NCBI GenBank assembly: GCA_963764205.1
Contig: CAVXRN010000002.1
Coordinates: 558,001-622,000 of the forward strand
Origin: Chersky-840 sp963764205
GTDB lineage: Bacteria > Actinomycetota > Acidimicrobiia > Acidimicrobiales > UBA8190
Length of the DNA: 64,000 bases
Direction: 5' to 3'
Shown here: positions 47,687 to 56,645 of the stretch, in pieces
Position numbering within the stretch: the first letter of the stretch is position 1
Layout of the letters: every line of letters begins with the position of its first letter
Translations under genes and position numbers: made by a program
The notes under the pieces: model-generated
Told to the model about the DNA's origin: nothing
Database searches by the model: none
Seen by the model: the letters and a program-made list of their open reading frames with translations, nothing else

Positions 47687-47713
47687 GGACGCCGGGGTGC
47701 GAGACTGCCGGTC

Positions 47714-48940
47714 ATGGCCATCGACTTCACCTTCGAGCCCGATGTCGAGGAGGCCCGCATGCGCATGCGGGCGTTCGTGGACGACGACGTGCGTCCCACC
47801 GAACAGCGCCTCGGCGCGCAGGGTTCGGCCCGCGCCGACTGGCGGGCCGAGCTCGACCGGTTACGGGGCCGGGCCCGCGACCTCGACCTGTGGATGCCGC
47901 ACATGCCCAGGGCGTGGGGTGGCGTCGGGCTCGGGCCCACGGCGTTGGCGGCGGTCTCGGCCGAGTCCGCCAAGGCACGCTGGGCGTCGTACGTCGTGAA
48001 TTGCTACGCGCCGGACGAGGGCAACATGCACACGCTGTTGCACTGGGGAACCGACGACCAGAAAGAGCGCTACCTCAGGCCCATGTGCGACGGCACCGTT
48101 CGTTCGTGCTTCGCCATGACCGAGCCCGAGGTGGCGGGCTCGGACCCGACACTCATGCGGACCCGAGCCGTGCCCGACGCGGACGAGTGGGTCATCAACG
48201 GGCACAAATGGTTCATCAGTGGGGCCAGGGGGGCGAGGTTCGCCATCTTGCTGGCCCGGACCGAGGACGACCCCGAGGTGCCGCAGGCGGCGACCACGGC
48301 GTTCATCGTCGACATGCCGTCGCCGGGGTGGGAGATCGTGCGTGACGTCGAGACCATGGCCGGGAGTCACAACCACTGCGAGATCCGCATCGACGATCTG
48401 CGCGTGCCCGACGCCAACCGCCTGGGGGAGCGGGGCCAAGGGCATCGACTGGGGCAGTCCCGACTGGGCCCGGCCCGCCTGGCACACTGCATGCGCTGGA
48501 TCGGGCAGATCGAGACGGCGTTGGACCTGATGGTGGCGAGGGCGACCGAGCGGTACTCGCACGGATCGCTGCTGTCGGAGAAGCAGGGAATCCAGTGGCT
48601 CGTGAGCGATTCGGCCATCGAGCTCTACCAAGCCAAGTTGATGGTCCTGCACGCCGCCTACCGGATCGAGCACGGACTCCCGTTCACCACGGAGGTCTCG
48701 ATGGCCAAGCACCATGTCGCCAACACGTTGTGGCGCGTGGTGGACCGGGCCGTGCAGGTCCACGGCGCGCTCGGCTACTCCAAGGACTCACCGCTGTCGG
48801 ACATGTTGCTCCAGGCGCGTTGGAGCCGGTTCGCCGACGGTGCGGACGAGATCCACAAATGGCGGGTGGCCGAGGCCGTCATCGCGGCCTACACCGAGCA
48901 CGGCACGACGCGCACCGCCACGGGAGACCTTCCTCTGTGA
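47714..48940 (+). CDS. Acyl-CoA dehydrogenase
   Basis: FAD enzyme introducing a double bond into acyl-CoA; 408 aa. N-terminal helical domain (DFTFEPDVEEARMRMRAFV), middle beta domain CFAMTEPEVAGSDPTLMRT and WVINGHKWFISGARGA, C-terminal domain RLGPARLAHCMRWIGQIETAL, QVHGALGYSKDSPLSDML and GADEIHKWRVAE. The sequence is closer to the ACAD10/11-like actinobacterial group than to short-chain enzymes. With the MaoC hydratase beyond it, it suggests a beta-oxidation-type step; chain specificity not visible. Confidence 0.9.
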   Translation: MAIDFTFEPDVEEARMRMRAFVDDDVRPTEQRLGAQGSARADWRAELDRLRGRARDLDLWMPHMPRAWGGVGLGPTALAAVSAESAKARWASYVVNCYAPDEGNMHTLLHWGTDDQKERYLRPMCDGTVRSCFAMTEPEVAGSDPTLMRTRAVPDADEWVINGHKWFISGARGARFAILLARTEDDPEVPQAATTAFIVDMPSPGWEIVRDVETMAGSHNHCEIRIDDLRVPDANRLGERGQGHRLGQSRLGPARLAHCMRWIGQIETALDLMVARATERYSHGSLLSEKQGIQWLVSDSAIELYQAKLMVLHAAYRIEHGLPFTTEVSMAKHHVANTLWRVVDRAVQVHGALGYSKDSPLSDMLLQARWSRFADGADEIHKWRVAEAVIAAYTEHGTTRTATGDLPL

Positions 48941-48965
48941 ACCCGAGTGCCCTGTGACCTCGGGT
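48941..48965. terminator. Hairpin between converging dehydrogenase and MaoC genes
   Basis: Stem ACCCGAG/CTCGGGT (7 bp) with an 11-nt loop directly after the dehydrogenase stop. Confidence 0.5.
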
Positions 48966-48986
48966 GCCTGTGAGCCGGGGAAGCGG

Positions 48987-49445
48987 TTACCAGGAGTAGC
49001 GGTAGACGACCTGGGCCACACACGAAGGCTTGTCCGAGCCCTCGCTTTCGATGGTGATGTCGAGGACGACCTGTGCCACGTCGTTGCCCATGCTCTCCAC
49101 CGACGCCACCGCCGCGCCCAGCCGGATCCTCGAGCCGACCTTGACCGGGGCCGGGAAACGGACCTTGTTGCAGCCGTAGTTCACGCCGAACGTGAAGCCC
49201 TCGACCTGGATCACCTCGTGGAGGATCCCCGGGATCAGCGACAGCGTGAGGTAGCCGTGGGCGATCGTGCCACCGAAGGGCCCGGCCGCGGCGCGCTCGG
49301 GGTCGACGTGGATCCACTGGTGGTCGTCGGTGGCGTCGGCGAACAGGTCGACCCGGGCCTGGTCGACCAGGTGCCAATCGGAGAAGCCGAGGTGCTCACC
49401 ACTGAGCTTGGTCAGCTCCTCGATGCTCGAAACGGTCGTCGTCAT
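48987..49445 (-). CDS. MaoC-like (R)-enoyl-CoA hydratase
   Basis: 152 aa single hot-dog domain. The hydratase-2 motif is complete: DATDDHQWIHVDPERAAAG with catalytic Asp and His, then GPFGGTIAHGYLTLSLIP. NYGCNKVRFPAPVKVGSRIR is typical of the NodN/MaoC branch. It hydrates enoyl-CoA, fitting the neighbouring dehydrogenase although the two genes converge. ATG 49445 has TAAGGT on the same strand 6 nt upstream. Confidence 0.88.
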   Translation of the reverse strand: MTTTVSSIEELTKLSGEHLGFSDWHLVDQARVDLFADATDDHQWIHVDPERAAAGPFGGTIAHGYLTLSLIPGILHEVIQVEGFTFGVNYGCNKVRFPAPVKVGSRIRLGAAVASVESMGNDVAQVVLDITIESEGSDKPSCVAQVVYRYSW

Positions 49446-49451
49446 GCCACG

Positions 49452-49457
49452 ACCTTA
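49452..49457 (-). promoter_or_regulatory. TAAGGT -10 box of the MaoC gene
   Basis: Read on the minus strand, TAAGGT then cgtggc then ATG 49445; likely leaderless. Confidence 0.45.
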
Positions 49458-49500
49458 TTCCCCGGATTCCCCGGCCATGGCGTGGCTCGCGTGCACCGCG

Positions 49501-49848
49501 TCACTTGAACCAGATGCGCTGATAGGCGCGGCTCTGGGGATGGAGATAGAGAGCGACGAGGACGGCCATGAAGAGGAGGTTGATGATGAAGGAATGGGCG
49601 CCCGCGAGCACGGCGAGGAGGAGTCCGAGTGCACTGAGCCCGGCCAGCACCACGCCGAGCCAGTACCCCCAGCGCCGGTCGTTGGCCACGCCGTACGCGG
49701 CGGCCCCGAGGCCGAGCGAGAAGACCAACGGGTAGGCCCCGAACAAGATCCAGAGGAGGCTGAGCGCCGCGGTCACGTAGCTGAGCATCACCGCACCCTG
49801 CAGCGTCTGGGGCTGCGACGGGTCGAACCAGCGTCGGGGCTCGGCCAT
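49501..49848 (-). CDS. Small four-helix membrane protein, unknown function
   Basis: 115 aa from ATG 49848. Short polar start (RRWFDPSQPQTLQGAVML) then four hydrophobic stretches: VTAALSLLWILFGAYPLVFSL, the YGVANDRRWGYWLGVVLAGL hairpin, LLLAVLAGAHSFIINLLFMA and a final VLVALYLHPQSRAY. I do not recognise a named family; similar small proteins are common in Acidimicrobiia-like genomes as far as I recall. It lies between MaoC (55 bp) and the divergent metal transporter. Confidence 0.65.
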   Translation of the reverse strand: MAEPRRWFDPSQPQTLQGAVMLSYVTAALSLLWILFGAYPLVFSLGLGAAAYGVANDRRWGYWLGVVLAGLSALGLLLAVLAGAHSFIINLLFMAVLVALYLHPQSRAYQRIWFK

Positions 49849-49897
49849 CTGGCCATTCTTGCAGGTCCCGGTGGCCGCTTGACTGCGGGCCGGTCGG

Positions 49898-49903
49898 TAG
49901 TCT
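49898..49903 (+). promoter_or_regulatory. TAGTCT -10 box of the VIT1-type transporter gene
   Basis: TAGTCT with 7 nt to GTG 49911; no Shine-Dalgarno. Confidence 0.45.
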
Positions 49904-49910
49904 CGGGACA

Positions 49911-50714
49911 GTGAAGGCGCCCCGTGAGCTCGAAGACCGGGCCCGGTCATCACGGCTGTTCGGCCGGCGGGCATCGGATGCCCATCCGAGCAGGCCGGGC
50001 GGCGGCGAGATCCACATGTGGGACCACCACCACCGCAACATCCAGGGGGGTGGGGCCCGCGCCGCGGTGTTCGGGGTGAGCGACGGTCTGCTCACGAACC
50101 TGTCGTTCATCCTCGGATTTGCCGGAGCGAGCGCCGGCGCCAGCGTGGTCCGGCTGGCCGGGATCGCCGGGCTCATCGCCGGGGCGTTCTCCATGGGGTC
50201 GGGTGAGTGGATCTCGATGCGGGCCCAGCGCGAGCTGTTGGAGCGCGAGCTGGCCATGGAGAGCCACGAGATCCAGCACCGCCCCGAGGGGGAACGGCGC
50301 GAGCTCGTGGGCATCTACGAGAAGCGCGGCGTCGACCCCTCGGTGGCCCGGACGCTCGCCGACGAGATGATGCGGACCCCCGAGTTGGCGCTCGAGACCC
50401 ACGCCCGGGAGGAGCTCGGCATCAACCCTGGTGCGCTCGGCCGTCCCATTCAGGCGGCCGTGTCGTCGTTCGCCGCCTTCGCCCTGGGCGCGGTGCTCCC
50501 GCTCCTGCCGTGGTTCTTCGTGCGCGGCACCCCCGCAGTGGTGGCCTCGGTCGTCGTCGGCTGCATCGCCGCACTGGCGGTCGGTGCCACCCTGGCCGCC
50601 TTCACCCAGCAGAGCTGGTGGCGCTCGGCGATCCGCCAGCTCCTGGTCTTGGCCGGGGTAGCCGGGATCGTCTACGGCGTCGGCGCGCTGATCGGCGTGA
50701 GCGGCGTCCACTAA
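49911..50714 (+). CDS. VIT1/CCC1-family iron/manganese transporter
   Basis: 267 aa. AAVFGVSDGLLTNLSFILGFAGA is the family's first-helix signature; GLIAGAFSMGSGEWISMRAQRELLERELAMESHEIQ leads from TM2 into the cytoplasmic metal-binding helices rich in Glu (cut here to its key blocks SMGSGEWIS and ELAMESHEIQ); ALGAVLPLLPWFF and two further helices close the protein. Likely exports or stores Fe2+/Mn2+. A His cluster (WDHHHRN) precedes TM1. GTG 49911. Confidence 0.87.
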   Translation: MKAPRELEDRARSSRLFGRRASDAHPSRPGGGEIHMWDHHHRNIQGGGARAAVFGVSDGLLTNLSFILGFAGASAGASVVRLAGIAGLIAGAFSMGSGEWISMRAQRELLERELAMESHEIQHRPEGERRELVGIYEKRGVDPSVARTLADEMMRTPELALETHAREELGINPGALGRPIQAAVSSFAAFALGAVLPLLPWFFVRGTPAVVASVVVGCIAALAVGATLAAFTQQSWWRSAIRQLLVLAGVAGIVYGVGALIGVSGVH

Positions 50715-50720
50715 GGGCTC

Positions 50721-50739
50721 GCGGGCCGTTCGGGCCCGC
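50721..50739. terminator. Hairpin between converging transporter and mshD
   Basis: Stem GCGGGCC/GGCCCGC with loop gttcg in the 36-bp convergent gap. Confidence 0.6.
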
Positions 50740-50750
50740 CGGGCCGGGGG

Positions 50751-51665
50751 TCAGGACGAAGCAGGGACGTCGGCGACGTAGGCGCGGTCGGTGTGGTCGA
50801 CCTCGAAGCCCAACTGTTGATACAGGTGCAGGGCCGGGACGTTGTCGGCGTCGACGTAGAGCATGCCCACGGTGATACCGCGCGACGACAGGTGGTCGAG
50901 ACCGGCCAAGACGAGGTCTCGGCCCAGTCCCAGGCCCTGGAAGTCGGGGTCCACCGAGATCACGTAGATCTCTCCCAGCGGTGGTTCGGTGTCGTGGTGC
51001 ACCTTCGTCCAACACGACGCGGCCAGGCGTCCGTCGCGCTCGTGCAGGAGGAAGCCGTCGGGGTCGAACCACGCCTCGGCCTCGCGTTCGCGGATGGTGT
51101 CGAGGCTCCACCCTCCCTGTTCGGGGTGGGAGGAGAAGGCCCGGTTGTTGACCTCGAGCCACGCTTGTTCGTCCACACCCGGCCGGAAGGGCCGGGTGTC
51201 GATGTGGGTGTGGTCGCCCTCGACGGGCAACGGCCGGCGCATCTGGTAGAGGTCCCGTCCCCGGTGCAGGCCGCACGTCTCGGCCATGGCGTCAGTCTGA
51301 GGTGTCGGCTTGGGGACCCACAGGTGGACGTGCCCGCCCCCTTCGCGCGCCACTTCCCGCAGCGCGGCGGCGAGCAGGCTGACACCGACCTCGGCGTCGG
51401 GCTTGCGGTGGTCGGGGCGGATCACGACCTCCACTCCCCAGGTGTCGTGCCCGCGGCTCAGCTGGGCGTAGCCGACCAGGGGGCCGTTGGAGGACTCACG
51501 TGCGACGAACCCGGCGAAGCCCGTGCGGCCCCCGTGCACCAGGTCGAGCCACTTGTGCTCTCCCAGTGGGTAATGGCCGTCGGCCACCAGGGCCTGGTGA
51601 AGGAGTTGCGAGACCTCGGCGATGTCGGACTCGCCCATCCGGCGCTTGACCTCGACGGGGTGCAC
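50751..51665 (-). CDS. mshD: Mycothiol synthase MshD
   Basis: Acetyl-CoA:Cys-GlcN-Ins acetyltransferase, last step of mycothiol synthesis. 304 aa with two GNAT domains. The MshD-specific block EVNNRAFSSHPEQGGW, then FLLHERDGRLAASCWTKVH, the acetyl-CoA site GEIYVISVDPDFQGLGLGRDLV and LYVDADNVPALHLYQQLGFEV are clear. GTG 51665 has TAGCCT 6 nt upstream on the same strand. With mshC at the left end, two of the four pathway genes are in this window but 50 kb apart. Confidence 0.92.
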   Translation of the reverse strand: MHPVEVKRRMGESDIAEVSQLLHQALVADGHYPLGEHKWLDLVHGGRTGFAGFVARESSNGPLVGYAQLSRGHDTWGVEVVIRPDHRKPDAEVGVSLLAAALREVAREGGGHVHLWVPKPTPQTDAMAETCGLHRGRDLYQMRRPLPVEGDHTHIDTRPFRPGVDEQAWLEVNNRAFSSHPEQGGWSLDTIREREAEAWFDPDGFLLHERDGRLAASCWTKVHHDTEPPLGEIYVISVDPDFQGLGLGRDLVLAGLDHLSSRGITVGMLYVDADNVPALHLYQQLGFEVDHTDRAYVADVPASS

Positions 51666-51671
51666 GGCCGC

Positions 51672-51677
51672 AGGCTA
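51672..51677 (-). promoter_or_regulatory. TAGCCT -10 box of mshD
   Basis: On the minus strand, TAGCCT then gcggcc then GTG 51665; leaderless arrangement, divergent from nth. Confidence 0.5.
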
Positions 51678-51723
51678 CCGCCACCGATGGGCCCGAACGT
51701 GCTGGTGCGGGAGGTCGGCTCGG

Positions 51724-51729
51724 TACTGT
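51724..51729 (+). promoter_or_regulatory. TACTGT -10 box of nth
   Basis: TACTGT with 6 nt to GTG 51736; the mshD box lies 46 bp away on the other strand. Confidence 0.5.
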
Positions 51730-51735
51730 GAGGCC

Positions 51736-52395
<660 letters not shown>

Positions 52396-52559
52396 GGGGC
52401 GGCGTGCCCGGTCGGGCGCCGTGAGCGAATTGGGCTGATGTTTTGCCGGCGTGCATGGAAGGCGCGGGCGTGTCGTGGTGTTGTTAGAAGCACGGATCCG
52501 GTTCCCGCCACCGGGTTCCGAGGAGTGCGGCCGGGATCCGCCGCCCGGCCCGCTCGCGC

Positions 52560-52583
52560 GACGGCGCCCGTATGGGCGCCGTC
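52560..52583. terminator. Strong hairpin in the nth downstream gap
   Basis: Perfect 10-bp stem GACGGCGCCC/GGGCGCCGTC with tetraloop gtat, the longest perfect hairpin I found. It lies between nth and the minus-strand small gene, so it can serve both. The rest of 52396-52633 shows short inverted repeats around GGATCC and no convincing gene or tRNA. Confidence 0.6.
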
Positions 52584-52633
52584 GGCGCATCAGGGGCTGT
52601 TTGAACGTTTCAGCGACGTCGGCTTCGAAGGTC

Positions 52634-52852
52634 TCAGCGCCGCTTCCGGGGGGCGGAGGTGATCCGACCGAGACGTCGCCCTGCTCCTGTGAGCGCTCGT
52701 TCCACCGCAAAGAGCTCCGACGCAGTGTCGTCGTCCTGTTCCGAGGCGGCCTGGTCGGCGATGGCGGCCACGCGCTGACGTAGCTCCTCGAGCGCGGTGG
52801 CCACCGAGGACAGCTCGGCCAGGGGGGCGGACACGCCCCGATGATGACCCAT
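52634..52852 (-). CDS. Small coiled-coil protein, unknown function
   Basis: 72 aa. Almost entirely helical: LAELSSVATALEELRQRVAAIADQ and SELFAVERALTGAGRRLGRI, with heptad-like Leu/Ala/Val spacing and a basic end (APRKRR). GGAG sits 3 nt before ATG 52852. I recall similar short proteins in related actinobacteria but know no function. It is divergent from hisD. Confidence 0.55.
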   Translation of the reverse strand: MGHHRGVSAPLAELSSVATALEELRQRVAAIADQAASEQDDDTASELFAVERALTGAGRRLGRITSAPRKRR

Positions 52853-52969
52853 TCGCTCCGGTCATGCGAAGCGACGACCCGCCCCACGGGGTGGCACCCT
52901 CGGCGGCGTCACCGGCCCGGAGTGCGTTGCGGGCCTCTCACCAGGGGCGGAGGGCTCAGGTGCCCCGAG

Positions 52970-52975
52970 TACCAT
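52970..52975 (+). promoter_or_regulatory. TACCAT -10 box of the hisDCBHAF operon
   Basis: TACCAT with 9 nt to GTG 52985. No attenuator-like leader peptide rich in His codons fits in the gap. Confidence 0.45.
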
Positions 52976-52984
52976 CGGGTCCCC

Positions 52985-54276
52985 GTGTTGCTTTCGCGCC
53001 TCGACCTGCGTGGTGTGCCCGCCGACGAGCTGGCCGCGGCCGTGCCGCGCCCGCCGGCCGAGGTGGCGTTCCCGACCGAGGCCGTCCGGGCCATCATCGA
53101 CGAGGTGCGCGTGGGCGGCGACGAGGCCGTCCGGGCGCTCACGCATCGGTTCGACGGCGTCGACATCACGACGCTGGCGGTCCCCAAGGCGGACATCGAC
53201 GCCGCGCTGGCGGGACTCGACCCCGCGTTGCGGGCCGCGCTCGAGCTGGCCTACGCCCGGATCCTCGCCTACCACGCCCACGAGCCCGGACCGGTGCCGG
53301 ATTTCGAGAACGGCGGTGTGGTCGTACGCCACCTCGTGCGACCGGTGGAGCGGGCCGGGTTGTACGCCCCCGGGGGCCGGGCGCGCTACCCCTCCACCGT
53401 GCTCATGTGCGCGGCGCCCGCCCGGGTTGCGGGGGTGCCCGAGCTCGCCCTGTGCGTGCCACCGGGGCCCGGCGGCGCCATCGCAGCCGAGACGTTGGCG
53501 GCGGCGGCCATCGCCGGCGTGGACGAGGTCTACCGCGTGGGCGGGGCCCAGGCGGTGGCGGCCATGGCGTTCGGCACCGAGTCCATCCGGCGCGTCGACG
53601 TCATCGCGGGGCCCGGGAACCGGTACGTGGCCGAGGCCAAACGCCAGGTGTCGGGCATCGTCGGCGTCCCGTCCGCCTTCGCCGGGCCCTCGGAAGTGGT
53701 GGTCGTGGCCGACCGCGACACCCCGGTGGCGTGGGCAGCCATCGACGTGGTCGTGCAGGCCGAGCACGGGCCAGACGGCGTCGCCTGGCTCGTCACGTGG
53801 TCACCCGAGGCAGCCGACGCCATCGAGGCCGAGGTGGACGCGCTGGTGGCGTCCTCGCCGCGGCGCGCGCCGATCTCGAGGCCACGTTCGCCACCGGTGG
53901 GTACGTGGCGCTCGTGGACGGCCCGGCCGAGGCACTGGCGGTCGCCAACGTCGTGGCGCCCGAGCACCTGGAGCTGCTGGTGCACGACGCGGTGGACCTG
54001 CTCCCGTTGGTACGCCGAGCCGGCGCGGTCTTCCTGGGCCCGTACGCGCCTGCCAGTGTGGGGGACTACCTGGCGGGGCCCAACCACGTCCTGCCCACGG
54101 CGCGCACGGCGCGCTTCGCGTCGGCCTTGCGAGTAGACGACTTTCGTACCCACGTCCATGCCGTGTCGATGGACGCCGGCACCCTGGCGGGGCTCGCGCC
54201 CCACGTGGTGGCCATCGCCGAGGCCGAGGGGCTCCCGGCACACGCCCGGTCCGTCCTCGTGCGGGGCGAGCGGTGA
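52985..54276 (+). CDS. hisD: Histidinol dehydrogenase (one frameshift)
   Basis: Last two oxidations of histidine synthesis, about 430 aa. VERAGLYAPGGRARYPSTVLM, GVDEVYRVGGAQAVAAMAFGT, DVIAGPGNRYVAEAKRQV, PSAFAGPSEVVVVAD, VQAEHGPDGVAWLV with the catalytic Glu-His pair, EHLELLVHDAV and ASVGDYLAGPNHVLPT are signatures. One base is missing near 53862 (SSPRR-ADLEATFATGG). GTG 52985. TGA overlaps the hisC GTG. Confidence 0.95.
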
Positions 54277-55364
54277 CCGCCGGCCCCGTTCCGATGCGGC
54301 CGGACCTGACGGCGCTGTCGGGATACCACTCCCCCCAGGTGGAGGTCGAGGTGCGGTTGAACACCAACGAGTCCCCGCTGCCACCGCCGGCGCAGTGGCT
54401 GGACGAGCTGCGCGACGAGCTCGGCCGCATCGACTTCAACCGCTACCCCGACCGCACCGTGGCGGAACTGCGCGGCGCGCTGGCGCAGTTCCACGGCACC
54501 GACACGTCCCGGGTGTTCTGCGCCAACGGTTCCAACGAGGTGCTCCAGTGCCTGTTGCTCGCCTATGGGGGGGCGGGACGGAGCGCCGCGGTGTTCGAGC
54601 CGACCTATGCCCTGCACAGCCACATCGCCTCGCTCACCGCCACCGACGTCGTGCGCGGCTGGCGCGGGCCGGACCACCGCGTCGACCTCGACGTGGTCGA
54701 CGCGGTCCTCGACGAGTGCCAGCCGGTGATCACGTTCCTGTGCTCTCCCAACAATCCGACCGGCGGGGCCGAGTCGCCCGAGACCGTGGCCCATGTCCTG
54801 GCGCGGGCGCCGGGGCTCGTCGTGGTGGACGAGGCCTACGGGCAGTTCGCGCCGCGCAGCGCGCTCGATCTGCTCGACCGTGGTGCCGCCGGGGCCGATC
54901 GACTGGTGGTGCTGCGCACGTTCTCCAAGACGTGGTCGATGGCCGCCTGCCGTCTGGGCTATCTCATCGGCGCCCCGGACGTGGTCGCCGCGTGCGAAGC
55001 CGTGGTCCTGCCCTACCACCTCGACGCTGTGACCCAGGCGGCCGGGCGCCTGGCGTTGCGCCACGTCGACGCCATGGAGGCGCGCGTCGCCCTCATCACC
55101 GAGGAACGGGGTCGCGTCGCTTCGGCCCTGAGCGACATGGCGGTGGAGTCGTGGCCCTCGGACGCCAACTTCATCCTGTTCCGTCCCACCGCCCGGGCCG
55201 CCACCGAGGTCTGGCAGGACCTCGTCGACGCGTCGGTGCTCGTACGCGACTGCTCGAGGTGGCCGGGGCTCGACAACTGCCTCCGCGTCACGGTGGGGAC
55301 ACCCGCGGAGAACGACCGGTTCCTGGCCGCCCTGGGCTCGAGCGTCCGGCCGGCGCGGCGCTAG
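54273..55364 (+). CDS. hisC: Histidinol-phosphate aminotransferase
   Basis: PLP enzyme, 363 aa. LNTNESPLPPP, INFNRYP-like IDFNRYPDRTVAELRGAL, FCANGSNEVLQCLLLAYGG (PLP phosphate loop), CSPNNPTGG, VVDEAYGQFA, Lys Schiff base in RTFSKTWSMAACRLGY, SDANFILFR and LRVTVGTPAEN. GTG 54273 overlaps the hisD stop (GTGA). Intact. Confidence 0.94.
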   Translation: MTAGPVPMRPDLTALSGYHSPQVEVEVRLNTNESPLPPPAQWLDELRDELGRIDFNRYPDRTVAELRGALAQFHGTDTSRVFCANGSNEVLQCLLLAYGGAGRSAAVFEPTYALHSHIASLTATDVVRGWRGPDHRVDLDVVDAVLDECQPVITFLCSPNNPTGGAESPETVAHVLARAPGLVVVDEAYGQFAPRSALDLLDRGAAGADRLVVLRTFSKTWSMAACRLGYLIGAPDVVAACEAVVLPYHLDAVTQAAGRLALRHVDAMEARVALITEERGRVASALSDMAVESWPSDANFILFRPTARAATEVWQDLVDASVLVRDCSRWPGLDNCLRVTVGTPAENDRFLAALGSSVRPARR

Positions 55365-55368
55365 CCCC

Positions 55369-55374
55369 TAACCT
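55369..55374 (+). promoter_or_regulatory. TAACCT -10-like box of hisB
   Basis: TAACCT with 10 nt to ATG 55385 in a 20-bp gap; possible internal promoter of the his operon. Confidence 0.35.
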
Positions 55375-55384
55375 GGACGACCTC

Positions 55385-56011
55385 ATGGCCCCTGTCACCG
55401 CACCCCGCTCCGCCACGCGCCAGCGCCGGACCAAGGAGACCGCCATCGACGTGGCCATGGCGCTCGACGGCTCGGGGTCGGTCGAGGTGGAGACCGGCAT
55501 CCCCTTCTTCGACCACATGCTCTCGCAGCTCGGTCGGCACGGCGGGTTGGACCTGACGGTCAAGGCGTCGGGCGACCTTCACGTCGACGCGCACCACACC
55601 GTGGAGGACGTCGGCATCGTGCTGGGCGAGGCCCTGGCGGACGCGCTCGGGGACAAGGCGGGCATCCGGCGCTTCGCGTCCATCGCACTGCCCCTCGACG
55701 AAGCGTTGGTCGAGGTGGCGCTCGACATCTCGGGTCGGCCCTACTTCGCCTACGACGTGACCTTCGGGCCCGACGTGGCGCCGTTGGGCTCACCGCCGTT
55801 CGACCCGCAACTGGCCGAGGAGTTCTGGCGCGCCTTCGTCACCGCCTCGGGCATCACGCTGCACGTCCGACTGGTGACCGGGAAGAACACGCACCACATC
55901 GTCGAGGCGTCGTTCAAGGCGACGGCGCGCTGTCTGCGTGACGCCATGCGGGTGGAAGGCGGCGGGGTGCCCTCGACCAAAGGCACGCTGGGCGCCACCG
56001 ACGGGGTGTGA
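55385..56011 (+). CDS. hisB: Imidazoleglycerol-phosphate dehydratase
   Basis: Mn-dependent dehydratase, 208 aa. GIPFFDHMLSQLGRHGGLDL, first metal motif DAHHTVEDVGI, RPYFAYDV, second metal motif THHIVEASFKATARCL and end GGVPSTKGTLG. Monofunctional: no phosphatase domain. ATG 55385. Confidence 0.96.
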   Translation: MAPVTAPRSATRQRRTKETAIDVAMALDGSGSVEVETGIPFFDHMLSQLGRHGGLDLTVKASGDLHVDAHHTVEDVGIVLGEALADALGDKAGIRRFASIALPLDEALVEVALDISGRPYFAYDVTFGPDVAPLGSPPFDPQLAEEFWRAFVTASGITLHVRLVTGKNTHHIVEASFKATARCLRDAMRVEGGGVPSTKGTLGATDGV

Positions 56012-56012
56012 C

Positions 56013-56645
56013 GTGGACCGGGGAATCGCCGTCCTCGACTACGGCATCGGCAACCTGGGCTCTGCCCACAAGGCACTCGTGCACCTGGGGGCCGACGCCC
56101 GGCTCGTGACCGACCCCGACGACGCTGCGGGTGCCGCGGGCGTGGTGCTGCCCGGGGTGGGGGCCTTCGGCCGCTGCGCCCAGGCGCTGCGCACCACGGG
56201 CCTCGACCGTGCCGTCGACGACGCCCTGGCGTGGGGGGTGCCCTTCCTCGGGATCTGTGTGGGTTTCCAGTTGCTCTACGAAGACTCCGAGGAGTCCCCC
56301 GGCGTCCGGGGCCTCGGCGTGCTCGGTGGCACGGTGCGGTCGCTGTCCCGGAGCGTGAAGCGACCGCAGATGCAGTGGAACCAGCTTCTGACCCGCCCCG
56401 GCACCGACAGTGGGCTGTTGGCGGGCATCGCCTCGAAGCCGTGGGTCTATTTCGTCCACTCTTACGCGCCCGAGGTGTCCGCCGACGTGGTGGCGACGTG
56501 CGACTACGGGGGCGAGGTCGTTGCCGCGGCCGAGCGCGGGCCGGTGTGGGGCGCGCAGTTCCACCCCGAGAAATCCGGTGCGGTGGGCCTGGCCATTCTG
56601 GGGAACTTCGTGGCCGCGTGCGGGGACGGGCCGAGCCCGTCGTGA
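56013..56645 (+). CDS. hisH: Imidazole glycerol phosphate synthase glutaminase HisH
   Basis: Supplies ammonia to HisF; 210 aa. VLDYGIGNLGSAHKAL, VLPGVGAFG, nucleophile Cys in FLGICVGFQLLYE (family form usually GICLGMQLL), FVHSYAP and His-Glu in QFHPEKSG. GTG 56013 is one base after the hisB stop; TGA overlaps the hisA GTG. Confidence 0.95.
   Translation: MDRGIAVLDYGIGNLGSAHKALVHLGADARLVTDPDDAAGAAGVVLPGVGAFGRCAQALRTTGLDRAVDDALAWGVPFLGICVGFQLLYEDSEESPGVRGLGVLGGTVRSLSRSVKRPQMQWNQLLTRPGTDSGLLAGIASKPWVYFVHSYAPEVSADVVATCDYGGEVVAAAERGPVWGAQFHPEKSGAVGLAILGNFVAACGDGPSPS

Noticed and set aside
52396..52633. Possible tRNA or small RNA gene after nth
   Set aside because: TTC-type loops were checked on both strands, but no acceptor stem or TTCRA loop fits; only a hairpin is supported.
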